A stretch of 64,000 nucleotides of DNA from Mytilus californianus (Eukaryota > Mollusca > Bivalvia > Mytilida > Mytilidae), in contig NW_026262712.1 of the NCBI RefSeq assembly GCF_021869535.1, positions 106,203,640 to 106,267,639 of the forward strand. Direction: 5' to 3'. Under the pieces are notes generated by a model. The model was not told the DNA's origin and made no database searches. It worked only from the letters and a program-made list of their open reading frames with translations. Positions 1 through 12,274 of this stretch are shown here, piece after piece. Position 1 is the first letter of the stretch, and each line of letters begins with the position of its first letter. The position numbers were made by a program, and so were the translations under genes.

Positions 1-253
1 AAAGGGGGGGGGGGCATCATATACTTGATGTAATGTATTGAAATTGTTTATCTAATGTCACTACAGAACTTAATTACTTTAACTGATGCTGACCTGCATA
101 ATCGTGTCTTATGGTGTGTGATATTTGTATTTGTTTATCAGTTGTTTTAAAACCATGACACTGTGCAGAAGACTTTATAATCTCTTTAGCAATTAGTAGC
201 TATTTTACAATTAATACATGTAGATAAGGGTGCCCCTGGGGATCAATGAATCT
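1..253. other. No gene seen; AT-rich flank
   Basis: A G run near positions 4-14 is followed by AT-rich sequence without an exon-like open frame or a recognised repeat, up to the start of the foldback element. Confidence 0.5.
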
Positions 254-1997
254 GGGTCCGTTTGCGCCCAATCACGTTCGCCCACCTTCCATTTTCAAAC
301 CCTACACGTTCGCACCCAAAGTCTGTTCGCATCCTACACGTTCGCGCCCAATTTTTATTGGTTTTGTGTTTAATAATTTGTAAACGAGTTTTGGTAAATG
401 TATTGCTATAAATATATATTTTTTCATTGTTTCTAAATAAAGTGAGATTCTGACGACCAGTATTTTATTTTTGTGTTGAATAATTTTTAATCATGTTTAG
501 GTAAGTGTATTGCTCTATATATATCTATATATATACATATAAATTATTTTTGTTCATTGTTTCTAAATAAAGTTGAGATTCTGACAACGTTTTTTTAGGT
601 GTTGATAAAATCTTAATCATGTTTTGGTTAGTGTTTTTTTAGGTGTTGATAAAATCTTAATCATGTTTTGGTTAGCAGTCAGGGGACTTACTTAAATGAG
701 TGATTTTCTAAATCACTGATTCAAGTAACATTATGTCCATAAAGGTTGGAAGTAAGAGTTGTCTTTCTTTAAAAATCACCTATTTAAGTAGTACAAATTA
801 ATCACTAGACTAAGTGATTTAATTTTATTGTAGCTTTAAATATAGAATACTAATGATCCAGGGACTAATTATGTTGCTAAAATTATCAGAACCAACATCT
901 GTGTTGATAGGATGACCGGGTCATGTCAGGTGATGACCTTGTACTAAATCTAGGATAATGACATAAAAATCACTTGTTTAAGTATCATACCTCAATTTCC
1001 TTCCAAAAAATCACTTCTTTAAGTATCATTATTTTAATAACCCCCACTAATTTCAACACCCCCGAACAGTGAAATTTTGATCGTGAACAGTAGAATTTTA
1101 TTACATAATCTATAAGATGAAACCTTGAATTTTACAGGAAAAATACTCCCACTGCTGGGAAAAATCTGTTAAAGAAAGTATCAGTTCATTATGTAAAGCC
1201 ATTTTTATAGCATTTTTTCAACTAAAACAGAATTTGCAGCTAAATGATTGCATCAAAGGCATAAACCTTGCTGCTTAAAAGAAGCAAAAAGTTCATTTTT
1301 TTCAATTTTACTAATGAAAAGATATTATCTAACCCTATGTGTTTAAAATTTTAGTAAAACTACAAAATCACAATTTGTGACAAAACTTCAAATTTGCTAC
1401 TTAAATAAGTGATTTAAAAATCACTTATTTCAATAAGTCCCCTGACTGGTTAGTGTATTGGTATAAATATTTCTTTTTTATTGTTTCAAAAGGAAATGGG
1501 ATTCTGACAACGTTTTATTTATGTGTTGAATAATTCGTAATCATGTTTTGGATAGTGTATTGCAATAAATATTTTTTTCATTGTTTATGAATAAAGTGAG
1601 ATTCTGACACACATTTATTTTCAAACTTTTACTCATACCAAGCTAAATACATGCAGTATTTACATTTAAAGCAAGTTAAAACAACCATGACAACAATCAT
1701 GATTTTTAAACACTCAACAACAACACCAAATTAGGCTGTGTATAAATACCAATTAGCAGTAATCATACATAATTAACATTTAATAATTAACCATCATATC
1801 AATTTAAAACAATATTTCATTTAAAAATTCCCAAATTTTTATTTATGAAAATAAAAATATTTTGATATAAACATCTACAAAACATCTAAAAATTTATCAG
1901 GTTTTTGAATAAAAAAAAAGGGTGCGAACGTGTAGGGGGCGAACGTGTGGGGTGCGAACGTGTAGGGTGCGAACGTGTATTGGGCGCGAACGGACCC
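254..1997. mobile_element. Foldback-type DNA element with iterated terminal inverted repeats
   Basis: The left end starts GGGTCCGTTTGCGCCCAAT and the right end is its near reverse complement (ATTGGGCGCGAACGGACCC, ending at 1997). Each terminus is built from several tandem copies of a ~17-bp motif around CCTACACGTTCGCACC: left arm about 254-350, right arm about 1918-1997 in opposite orientation. The interior has degenerate ~100-bp direct repeats (near 370, 490, 610, 1450 and 1550) around TTTCATTGTTTCTAAATAAAGTG and GATTCTGACA. No transposase frame is visible, so it is probably non-autonomous. A second element is nested at 676-1448. Target duplications at the outer ends are not clear. Confidence 0.75.
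676..1448. mobile_element. Nested DNA element with CAGTCAGGGGACTT inverted termini
   Basis: It begins CAGTCAGGGGACTTACTT and ends AAGTCCCCTGACTG. Inside both ends lie inverted AAGTGATTTnnnAAATCACTT motifs. The flanking host sequence is duplicated as GTTAG on both sides (671-675 and 1449-1453), the expected target-site duplication for an insertion into the internal repeat of the surrounding foldback element. There is no internal coding frame. Confidence 0.7.
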
Positions 1998-2569
1998 GAT
2001 ACCAGGATCGATTACTCCCCCCTTTTCATTAAATTGAGATTTAAAAAATGTATATATACCTTTTCATACATTGCGTAGGTAATAATGTACATGTAACCTT
2101 TTCCAAATTTTAATTATGAGCATGATGAGTGATTCCAGGACATGCTGGAGCAGACAAGAATCACATTCTGGCATTACCGAGAAAATCATCACATTTGATT
2201 AAAGCTCAAATCTGAGGCTCAAATTCCTTATGTTATGTTAACTTAAGGCAAAACAAGACTTGCAACTAAGAAAATTACAGGGCTTTGCATATGACAAGTA
2301 CAATAAGCCTTAATTATCCTGAGTCTGAGACTACTATTACTGAGTACTATAACAATAAACATCTAGTAATTCTCAGCCTTATCATACATGTCATACATGT
2401 ATTATACTTCTGATAGTTTTCCACACCTATTCACATATTTTTAAGCTGAAAAATATGATCCAGGCTATGACAGCGGCAGGTCTTATCACCTGGTTGAAGT
2501 TGTACATTATAAGAAGTGGACCCCTAGAGTGCATGAATGGTCTACTTTATATATACTTTAATGTGAATA
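1998..2569. other. No gene seen
   Basis: AT-rich non-coding sequence with scattered ACATGT-rich stretches. No exon-like open frame or clear repeat boundary seen. Confidence 0.4.
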
Positions 2570-2998
2570 TAAAAATAAGAAGATGTGGTACATGTACATG
2601 TACAAATGATGTATGCCATTGAGAAGAGTCCAATTCTCCACCAGAGATCAAATGACATAGAAGCTAACAACTATAATAAGTTATGGTACAAGATGACTTC
2701 AACAATGAGCAAAGCCCATACCACAAAGTCAGATATAAAAGACATTTAATGAAAATGACAAATGTAAAACAATGCAAATGAGGAAACTAAAAGACTGATA
2801 TATACATGTAATGATTTATAACAAAACAAGGAACAAATAAACAAATATGATATACAGCAACAAAGTGAACAAACGACAGCTTGAACCGCTGAATTACAGG
2901 CTCCTGACTTGGAACAGGAACATACAGGATGTGGTGGAGTCAGACTAGTTTATTGGTGCCAAACCTTCCCCTTAAGGGAGCTATAATTTGTTTTTTAT

Positions 2999-3043
<45 letters not shown>

Positions 3044-3290
3044 CTAGGATGAAATTTGAAAAAAGGCAGGATGAGACACTTTGCCCCCAAAAAAAGGCAG
3101 GATGACAATTGATGTAAAACAAAAGTCAGGATAAACTATAAATAAAAAAAAGACAGGACTGAATAGAGTGAAAAAATGGAAATGCAGGACAAACTTTTTC
3201 ATCCTACACCCCCCCCCCCCCCTAAATCAAATGGTAGCTCCCTAACATGGGATAGTGGTGTGAAAAGGCTTAACTCATCTGACATGAGAT
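2570..3290 (+). repeat. Dispersed mussel-type repeat, split by an MITE
   Basis: This is a copy of the family also seen at 55235-55640 and in fragments at 20583, 26870, 27200 and 58660. Shared landmarks in order are AGATGTGGTATGATTGCC, CTTCAACAATGAGCAAAGCC, a GGCTCCTGACTTGG block, and GGCTTAACTC. The copy is continuous to 2975, is interrupted by the 267-bp element 2976-3242, and resumes at 3243 in the same register. Confidence 0.7.
2976..3242. mobile_element. 267-bp MITE with TAA target duplication
   Basis: The ends are GGGAGCTATAATTTG and CAAATGGTAGCTCCC. TAA is duplicated at 2973-2975 and 3243-3245, as expected for PIF/Harbinger-type insertion (TWA targets). Inside lie a GT run passing into about 30 Gs (3013-3042), iterations of GGCAGGAT/GTCAGGAT separated by A runs, then a run of Cs. 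A relative is at 62232-62484. No coding capacity. Confidence 0.7.
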
Positions 3291-3779
3291 CTGTGCAAAG
3301 CAGATTTAACCACTTTGATTCATCACTTCATACAACGGTCATATGGATTTAATAAACATACATTGTAAGATGGATTAGAACATTCAAATAATTTAATACT
3401 TTTTACATAGTTAATTTTTTTTTCAGGGCAAGTGTAGATCTGTTGTTCTTGTTTTCAAAGATCAAAATAAGCCAATTTTGTCATATAAAAAATTTTAAGG
3501 CAATAAATTTGGCAGATATACATATTAATATTGTAACTTCATTTTATTATACATTTGTACATGTCATACATTATTTCTTTTAGCATTTTCAATGAAAGTA
3601 CATTTTGTACTTCAAGAAGTAGAAGAATCTAAGCAACAGAACAGAATTCATTTGAGGCATTGCTTTCTAGATTATATAATGGATTCATAGATTGTCATAT
3701 TGATTTATGTGCGTATAAGGAGCAGCAGGCAATAATTATTTTGTGATAAGAGGTATGTAATGAAAAGGATAACTTTGTT
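3291..3779. other. No gene seen
   Basis: AT-rich sequence without an exon-like frame or a repeat whose boundaries I can define. Confidence 0.4.
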
Positions 3780-4250
3780 TAAATATTTTGTTTATTCATG
3801 TAAAATAAAGGCAACAGTAGTATACCGCTGTTCGAAACTCATAAATCGATAGAGATAAAAACAAATCTGGGTTACAAACTAAAACTGAGGGAAACGCATG
3901 AAATATAAGAGGAGAACAACGACACAACATTAAAATGTAACACACACAGAAACGAACTATAATATAACAATGGCCATTTTCCTGACTTGGTACAGGACAT
4001 TTTAAGAAAAAAATGGTGGGTTGAACCTGGTTTTGTGGCATGCCAAACCTCCCGCTTTTATGGCAACGTCAACACAACACCAAAACGACAACATCACATG
4101 ACAGGACCACAATACAAATAAATGGGAGAACATATAGGACAAAGAAACACACAAATAATAGCTAACAAAAGGTACTAGGCTTAAAATTCAATATGCCAGA
4201 CGTGCGTCTCATCCACACAAGATTAACCAGTGACGCTCAAATTGACTATA
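3780..4250. repeat. Dispersed bivalve-type repeat
   Basis: The block GCTGTTCGAAACTCATAAAT through CCAAACCTCCCGC, and the following CAGACGTGCGTCTCATCC segment, resemble widespread non-coding repeats of mussel genomes. No in-window copy confirms the limits, which are approximate. Confidence 0.5.
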
Positions 4251-4252
4251 AA

Positions 4253-5085
4253 GGGCAATAACTCCTAAAGGGGTCGACTGACAATTTTAGTCATATGACT
4301 TATTTGTAGATCTTACTTTGCTGAACATTATTGCTGTTTACAGTTTATCTCTATCTATAATATATTTGAGGTCCAAAGGGTCCAAAATTAAACTTTTGTT
4401 GATTTCATCAAACATTGAATTATTGGGGTTCTTTGATATGCCGAATCTAACCGTGTATTTAGATTTTTAATTTTTGGTCCCGTTTTCAAATTGGTCTACA
4501 TTAAGGTCCAAAGGGTTCAATATAAAACTTAGTTCGATTTTAACAAAATTGAATTCTTGGGGTTCTTTGATATGCTGAATCTAAACATGTATTTAGACTT
4601 TTGATTATTGGCCCAGTTTTCAAGTTGGTCCAAATAGAGTGCAAAATTTAACTTTGTTTGAGTTTAACAAAAATTGAATATATGGGGTTCTTTGATATGC
4701 TGAATCTAACCATGTATTTAGATTTTTGATTTTGGGCTCCGTTATCAAATTGGTCCACATTGAGGTCAAAAGGGTCCATAATAAAACTTTGTTTGATTTC
4801 ATAAAAAAATTGAATTCTTGGGGGTTCTTTTATATGCTGAATCTAACCATGTATTTAGATTTAGGATATTGGACCATAATAGGTAAATGTCTAATTTAAA
4901 ATTTTTAAGTTCTTAGACCACATTCATTCTGTGTCAGAAACCTATGCCATGTATGCTGTGTCAAATATTTAATCACAAACCAAATTCAGAGCTGTATCAA
5001 GCTTGAATATTGTGTCAATACTTGCCCCATCTGTTTGGGGTTCGACCTCTGCGGTCGTATCAAGCTGCGCCCTGGGGAGCATTTT
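4253..5085 (+). repeat. 3' part of the GGTCGTAT bivalve element
   Basis: Four degenerate ~120-bp tandem units around GGTCCAAAGGGTCCAAAAT and GGGGTTCTTTGATATGC lead into a terminal segment matching 46115-46305: TTCTTAGACCAC, TGTGTCAGAAACCTATG, CTCTGCGGTCGTATCAAGCT, GGAGCATTTTATT. It is a 5'-truncated copy of the element complete at 44208-46305. The short open frame starting at 5035 is repeat sequence, not a gene. Confidence 0.7.
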
Positions 5086-5524
5086 ATTCTAAACTGTAGA
5101 CAGCAGAATAGATCATCTTATATTAGAAAAAGTTCATACTATACTGAGACGGGCTTAGGCTATACATATATTAATAATATTAGCTACACTGTTGATCTTT
5201 TTGTTGTTTGTTGCATATTGTTTCCATTCACTCAAAAGTAAAAATATAAATTAGTGAGCATCAGTTCATACTACGTCTACAAAAATGATCTTGTTTTTGT
5301 CTGGACTTCTGGATTAAATTAAGATTTACAATTTCAGCTTATATGGTTACCAAATGAAAGGAAAGTACAGTATTAGAATCAATGGTGTACATGTAGGTGC
5401 GGATGTCAGGCAAAAAGGACTGGTATCAAAGTAAGTTCATCTGTAGAATTGCAGTTAATTTAAATAATTTAATGTTATCTATTTAAAACTTTTTCAAGTG
5501 TAATTGTACATGTTACAGCATGTA

Positions 5525-5690
5525 TACCATGTATACTGTTGTTTATTTATGTCTTTCTGATGTCAAGTATGCATCAATTTGGTGGCCTTCGGCTGTTGTC
5601 TACTCTATGGTCGGGTTGTTGTCTCTTTCACACATTCCCCATTTCCATTCTCAATTTTATCAAGGAATCCTTCTTCTGCTCCACACACAC
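5525..5690 (+). repeat. Short dispersed repeat (GGTCGGGTTGTTGTCTCTTT)
   Basis: The segment CGGGTTGTTGTCTCTTT..CACATTCCCCATTTCCATT recurs in inverted orientation at 33765-33825. It looks like a piece of a common mussel dispersed repeat. The two overlapping short open frames here are not genes. Confidence 0.55.
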
Positions 5691-6659
5691 ACACGCATAA
5701 GATGTCAGAATTTAAAATAATTATAGCATTTGCTTATATTATGAATTGTATATTTAAAAGTTGTTCTCATCTTGAATATACATAAAATATTTGCCACTGA
5801 ATCTTAAATTAAAATTATTAAGCTAGAAAAGTCAATCAATTATTGTTTTTGCATTATAGGAAAGAGTTTTCAAACATATAACAATTGAATAATTTCCTTT
5901 TAAGATTTTTTATGAACCAGCATATAGATATAACATGTTTAACATGTATGAGGAGATGAGGTACATGTATGATTCTAAATATGACAACTATCAATTAAAA
6001 AACCAAGGGACGAAGATGTAAACATTTCCTGGTCACTGTACAGCCATAAACAATGATCAAAATACATACCATAAAGTAACCTATTATGGCTATAACTTGT
6101 ATAAGGATGAAAAAATGTGAACCAATGAAAAAAATAAAACTACACACAGTATGGCAGACAGCACCCAACATAAGAAACAAATGTCAAAATCAGCCAGAAA
6201 GGGCTGGACTCATCAACAAGCACTTAAAAAGAAATAACAAAATAATAAAAGATGCAAAAATTATGTTTTCCCAAACTAAAATATCAATCAATTCACCTTC
6301 GACAGATTTAATCAATTAATGTAACAACAAAACATTTGTCATTTCAAACAGTCTAAGAAAGCATGACTTTGTGTAATGCCAAAATATTGAACACACAAGA
6401 ATATGTAGGACCATAACAGCATATAAGTATTAATAATTGCATAGAGTTTCTATTTCTGAAATACATGTTCTGCTTTTTGTCAAGCTTGCAAATTTATTTC
6501 ACAAAAGCGAGACAGTGATCCTAGATTCTGCCAGGGGCAGCGTCGCTGTCCTAAAATTTAGGTTCTGTCTTCGGTTAAAGTTTTTTTGTAATGTTAATTT
6601 CTCTCTTATTAATATTATTTATAGTAATCATGGTAATAGGATATTTCTATTTACTTAGT
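5691..6659. other. No gene seen
   Basis: AT-rich, repeat-derived sequence. A segment at about 6505-6590 (GATCCTAGATTCTG) is related in inverted orientation to about 21785-21835 (CAGAATCTAGGATC). No exon-like frame. Confidence 0.4.
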
Positions 6660-7495
6660 ATGTGGGTACCTTGCAAGGTCCTATAGCTAGTGTCTGTCTA
6701 CTCTGTCAGAAAGTTTTCGTGGTCAAGTCAATATCTCAGGTATTATAAGCAATAAGTTATACTTACTGTATTTGGTGTATGGAATTATTGTAAGGTGTAG
6801 ATGTATAACTGGCAGTTGTAATGATGGCCGATTGAATTTTTTCAAAAGAGTTATGCCTCTTGCAAATATTAAATTTATGGAAAATGGCCTCGTAATTGCT
6901 CTCATTTTTTTTTATTAAACTTATAGACTCACCTGACTCTACTTGGGTTTTTGAAATCATATAAAAAAAGATAAAAATCATAACAGATACTTATAATAAT
7001 GTTTGAGGCCAAATTTGGTTTAATATTGCTATGTTTGCTTTCATTCCATTCAGTGGTTCTCTAAAAGAAGACATATGTAAGTATTTCGCGTAGGGTCCTT
7101 TGTTAAACTAAGCCCCCAGCTGGTGGCCATCTTGGATGATGGATCGGCTACAAAGTAACAACACTTGGTCAGCACCTCATAAGGAACATTCATGCTATGT
7201 TTGGTTTCATTACATTCAGTGGTTCTCTAAAAGAAGACATTTGTATGTATTTCCCATAGGGTCCTATGTTAAACTAAGTCCCCCCGCTGGCGACCATCTT
7301 AGATGATGGATCGGCTACAAAGTAACAACACTTGGTCAGCACCTCATGAGGAACATTCATGCCATATTTGGTTCAATTCCATTCAGTGGTTCTCTAGAAG
7401 AAGTTAAAAATGTAAAAAGTTAAAGATGACGACGGACGACAACAGACGCCAAGTGATGAGAATAGCTCACTTGGCCCTTCGGCTCAGGTGAGCTA
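6660..7495. repeat. Tandem ~180-bp repeat block
   Basis: Between about 7010 and 7400 a ~180-bp unit recurs two to three times (CATTCAGTGGTTCTCTAAAAG, GCCATCTTGGATGATGGATC, GTAACAACACTTGGTCAGCA). It closes with CACTTGGCCCTTCGGCTCAG plus GTGAGCT, a terminus I associate with dispersed bivalve repeats. Limits are approximate. Confidence 0.6.
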
Positions 7496-7741
7496 AAAAT
7501 GTGCGACTAGGTGGACATTGAAACTCTGTTCTTTTATTTCTACTTGCAGGAACTGAAAAGTAAAGAAACAGAACCAAAGAACATTAATTTTTAATTAATA
7601 CAATATTGAACTCAAAGTCAATTTAGTTGTCTTTCTTAATCATACAGGATATTTACAAAAAGCAGCTGCATACACATGCACCAGTAATAGCCAGCAGTGA
7701 AGACAATTACATATCTGTGTATGGTGATATAGCAATAGAAA

Positions 7742-8300
7742 TATCACATACATCATGGTAAAATAGAATATAGACAATAGAAATGGAGTATGTCAAAGAG
7801 ATAAAAATATGAAAATAGAATATAGACAATAGAAATGGAGTATGTCAAAGAGACAAAAATATGAAAATAGAATATAGACAATAAAATTGGGGTATGTCAA
7901 AGAGACAAAAATATGAAAATAGAATATAGACAAAAGAAATGGAGTATGTCAAAGAGACACTCATATGAAAATAGAATATAGACAATAAAATTTGGGTATG
8001 TCAAAGAGACACACATATGAAAATAGAATATAGACAATAAAATTGGGGTATGTCAAAGAGACAAACATGAAAATAGAATATAGACAAAAGAAATAGGGTA
8101 TTTCAAAGAGACAAACATATGAAAATAGAATATAGACAATAGAAATGGGGTATGTCAAAGAGACACACAAAGTGATATGAAAATAGAATATAGACAATAC
8201 TAGAAATGGTGTATGTCGAAGAGACAAACAAATGAAAATAGAATATAGACAATAGAAATGTGGTACAATGTATGTCAAGGAGACAAAACTATGAAAATAG
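7742..8300. repeat. Minisatellite, about ten ~55-bp units
   Basis: About ten tandem copies of a unit around GAAATGGAGTATGTCAAAG, AGACAAAAATATG and AAAATAGAATATAGACAAT, with unit lengths of roughly 50-65 bp through small indels. The 105-codon minus-strand open frame here only reflects the periodicity. The GTATGTCAAAGAGAC core resembles the GTGTCAAAGAGACAACAAC motif of the repeat at 33765, so the array may have grown from such a copy. Confidence 0.85.
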
Positions 8301-8654
8301 AAGAGACAACAACTTAATAAAAAAAAAATTCTACTTGATATAAAAATTATGGAGCACTTATTGTTTTTTATTTGTTTGAGCTTTTGATTTTGCCATGTTT
8401 TTTCTGTGGAATTTGGTATTTTGGGTTTCTTACTTTTTAAAGCAACAACTCATCACAATGAAGTATTTACACTCAAAATGAGTTCCTGACAGAAAAAAAA
8501 GACAACAAATTAAAGAAAAACATATTAAAAATCATAAAAACGTTACCCTTAAAAACCTATCGCAAAAAAAAAATACATATATATACAAACCATGTTTAGA
8601 ATCTATGAGAAAATAAATGCATTTGAACAATTAAAAACATATTTAAAAAATATA

Positions 8655-9030
8655 TATTTAGGACCAAGATCAAATCATATGAAAACATATGTTTGGGCCA
8701 AACATATGAAAACATATGTTTAGGACAAACATATGAAAACATATGTTTAGGCCAGGTATGAAAACATATGAAAAACATATGTTTGTAAAAAACATATGAA
8801 AAACATATGTTTTTCATATGTTTACATGTATGAAAAACATATGTTTTTCATATGATTTTAAAAACATATGTTTTTCATATGATTTTAAAAACATATGTTT
8901 TTCATATGTTTTCCATATGTTTTTCATATGTTTGAAAACATATGTTTTCATGTCGGGCCTAAACATATGTTTACATATGTTTTCAAACATATGAAAAACA
9001 TATGTTAAACATATGAAAACATATGTTGCA
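8655..9030. repeat. Palindromic CATATG-rich satellite
   Basis: A dense run of CATATG hexamers (over 20) separated by AAAA/TTTT tracts, as AAACATATGTTTTCATATG and variants in both orientations, so the region is its own inverted repeat at many registers. No coding function. Confidence 0.85.
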
Positions 9031-12000
9031 ATTTTTCCTATGTAGTTTCAGAAGATTTTTAAAAATGGCCAATCAGAAACAAAAATTAGTTCTGGCAGCT
9101 ACATTTTGTCATTTAAATGGAACCAAAAGCATGTAAAAATACTAATAGGCCATTAATTAAGAATTGAATGCTTCTTTTTGTAAGTTTATTGGGGTGTAAA
9201 AGCATTGAGTGAAGTACATTTTGTATGAAGGGCGGAAGCGCATCATTTTAAAAATGTGCTCACGGTCAACGCTTTTACAACTCTATAAAATTACTAAAAT
9301 AAGCATTCAATACTTATAATTACATTTTTTTGCTAGAATCATGAAAACATGATTTCTATCAAGTTTTTCAATTGTTTACATGTGCACTTTATTGTGGAAG
9401 CTCATGTCGTCATGAATGTTACATTTCATTTTAAAATGAAGGTTGATTTTAGAATGACGTGAGATTGCTGTGAGCCAATCAAAATAACGTATTGAAACAT
9501 ACATGTAATGTAATTATATCATTATAACAAAATTAATTAATTCTTTCTTTTATTTTCATCAATTTTAAAATGAACATAGACAACCTTTAAACAAATTCAT
9601 GCTTAAAATAAAGATAAATACAATGTTGATAAAATTGAAATCAATAAAACATTTGAAATTCACATTCAATAAAAAGCTTTATACATGATAAAAAAATATA
9701 TATAATACTGACGATGAATGATAATGGATTGTATGTAATTTAATGCTTTTAATGAGGTAAATAAAAAACTTAATAATAAAATATGTCATAATCAAATTTG
9801 TTATTATACTGGCACTTCATCACTTTCATAAGGTCTCTCTAAGTGAAAAACAAATTAAATTGTAATCAAACCGAAGATATGATTAATTTAGAATAGAATA
9901 GAAATAGAAAATTTACATTACAAACATAAGCTCTGTAGAGCTTTTATCCGACATGTTATAGTAACAGTTTTATTCCTTTTTATTTTTGTAACATATCCTG
10001 GAAATAAACATATTAACTTCCACTAAAATTCATGTATATCCTGAAAAATTCCTATATATGAAGAACATTTTTCTAAAATTATTCCAAGGTAAAAATTTGG
10101 CCACACCTTTTTCATAATCTCTACATTGCATAAACATTAAGTATTCATTATTTACTTGCATTCAGCAATACAAAATTTTCGTTCTGAAACTCAGAATAAA
10201 ACAAAATATCAGTGGTCATGATCTTTCCTTTTTTCTGGAAAGGTTCTGAATAATAATAAATTGAAGACAGGTATGAATAAAATGTATTTGTCTTCCAAGG
10301 AAAAACTTCATCACCTGCTGTCTCCAAATAATATAAGTGTGTGTGGAATGGGAAACCCAAAAAAATCACTCGGTCAAAAATAGCAGGTTAAACATCATGT
10401 CTTAAAGAAGATTTTGTGAAAATTTGGTCGAATTATGTCAAGCTGTTTTCAAGGAATTAGGGAATAACAAGTGTGGCATGTGTGACTAAGTCGACAGAAA
10501 TGACCCCTACTACAGGCAATACAATAACATTATTCATCAAGATATAACAAATTAGGATAAGTGTAGATATACAGCTTTTCAACAACAAAAAAAACATAAT
10601 TTACTTTCGTGAATACAGTACTTTCATATGCATTAATTTGACTAGGTGAGTTATTCTGAGATTGATTGAAAATTAGTGAAAATAGCAACAAAATAAAGTT
10701 ACATTTCTGACTGGTTTGTTATCAATACAAACAATCTGAAAACATAGAGATCTCATTGAGACAGCAACCTAACCACACATCTAAACACACAAAGCCACTA
10801 TACAGATATTTATTGATGGACAAGCACCAACACTGTATTTAAGTTTTTGTCAAAAACTGCTTCTTTTATCTAAACTATAGTAATACATGAACTATGGAAA
10901 AAATATTTAGTTGCAAGTTATTTATATTATCAAAATTGTAATTACATAATAAAATACTTATGGTAAGAATTGTGTTGATATTTCTAAAATTCTTTATTTT
11001 TGTTAGAAGAAATTTATGCATAAAAACATCACTTTAAACCCTTCATGTTAACAGAATATGCATAGACATACACGAATGGGGTTTCAAAAGATAGTCTTGC
11101 CATTGGTGCAATAAATTCCTAAAAAATATGTTATAAAATGTTTTAAACTTGCATGTAAATTTTGTACTTTGGCATGATTACAATTTATAGCAAAAAAGTG
11201 TCAATTAAATTAAAATGGTCCCATTATACAAAAATATATTTCTATCAGTATTTATCTTGCAGTCAGATCTATCATCACAAAAAAAAATTAACCTGTCTGA
11301 ATAATAATCAACCCTACTGAGTCGAAGATTATTCATTCTATACATGGAAATAAGAACAAGTGTAAGTCTTTGATTCAAAAAAAGTTTAGAATACACTGGT
11401 AACAATCATTTATACACAAAAATGTGAAAAAAAGTTTTTTCAAAAACAAAAAGATTAATTGGATGCAAAAAAAATGAAATATATCATACATTAACAAAAA
11501 AAAAAAATTCCTCATCATTTAGGTACTTTTTCACCACCAGTAACTCAAATAAAACTAACCTACCTATTTCATTTAAAATTGACCATGTTTATATTTTCAG
11601 AAGGTTTTTATAGCAACTCTCCCATTAAAGGTAATATTTATCTATGGGTTTTCACTTAGCAATTACGGAGTTAAACATTGTAATAACAATCTTTTCATAA
11701 GTTGCCAGTGGTTTACATAATTTTATAAACCCTCTACAATTAAAACTGATATTTTAACATGCTTCTGAAAACTTGCAATCTCAAAAGTTTTACTTTTTAT
11801 ATTAGACAAATAGTGTACCACACATTGAAACAAAAATAAAAGAATTTACATGATTTTAAAAGTACAATTAAAAAAGTTTATGTGTTTTTTTCCACATGTA
11901 AAATACAGAACTTCAAAAACAATATTTTTTTTTAAATACATAAAATCATAAATTTATAAGTCAATGTTCACTTCATGGCACAGTAAATCATACATTAACA

Positions 12001-12202
12001 GATGTTCTGACAGACACCACTCTGCTTTATTAGGCAATAACCGCTTATCAACTAATTCTGCATCGCCCTTTACACTATCATCTTAAAACAGTAAATATAC
12101 TTTTGGTCTATGGCAAGAAACTGTTATTGGTCCCAGAAGGAGAATGTCATGGATGAAACCTACAAACTTTCTCATACAAATATCTGGATGTCTTTTTTTA
12201 TT
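9031..12202. other. Non-coding region downstream of the tetraspanin gene
   Basis: AT-rich sequence with no convincing exon on either strand. The part nearest 12202 must hold the 3' UTR of the minus-strand tetraspanin gene; its far limit cannot be fixed from sequence alone. Confidence 0.45.
12026..12031 (-). promoter_or_regulatory. Candidate polyadenylation signal of the tetraspanin gene
   Basis: On the minus strand this reads AATAAA, about 170 nt past the stop codon at 12203-12205. Other AATAAA hexamers lie further downstream, as expected by chance in AT-rich DNA, so this is only the nearest plausible one. Confidence 0.25.
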
Positions 12203-12274
12203 TCAAAGATATGATGAGTCTTTTCGTCCTCTGAATTTCCTTACTAAACAACAAGAGAATATAATACCCAACAA
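12203..12274 (-). CDS. Tetraspanin exon 7 (TM4 end, cytoplasmic tail, stop)
   Basis: 23 codons plus TGA: LLGIIFSCCLVRKFRG then RKDSSYL. The tail is short and basic. A C-terminal SSYL could act as a weak PDZ-type or YxxL-like signal (inference). Acceptor CTATTTCAG. Confidence 0.9.
   Translation of the reverse strand: MLGIIFSCCLVRKFRGRKDSSYL

Noticed and set aside
254..350. Regularly spaced short repeats resembling a CRISPR array.
   Set aside because: Eukaryotic context, irregular spacing, and an inverted partner at 1918-1997; it is a transposon terminus.
7961..8278. 105-codon minus-strand open frame with repeated FSYVCLF-like units.
   Set aside because: Translation of the minisatellite; no independent evidence of coding.
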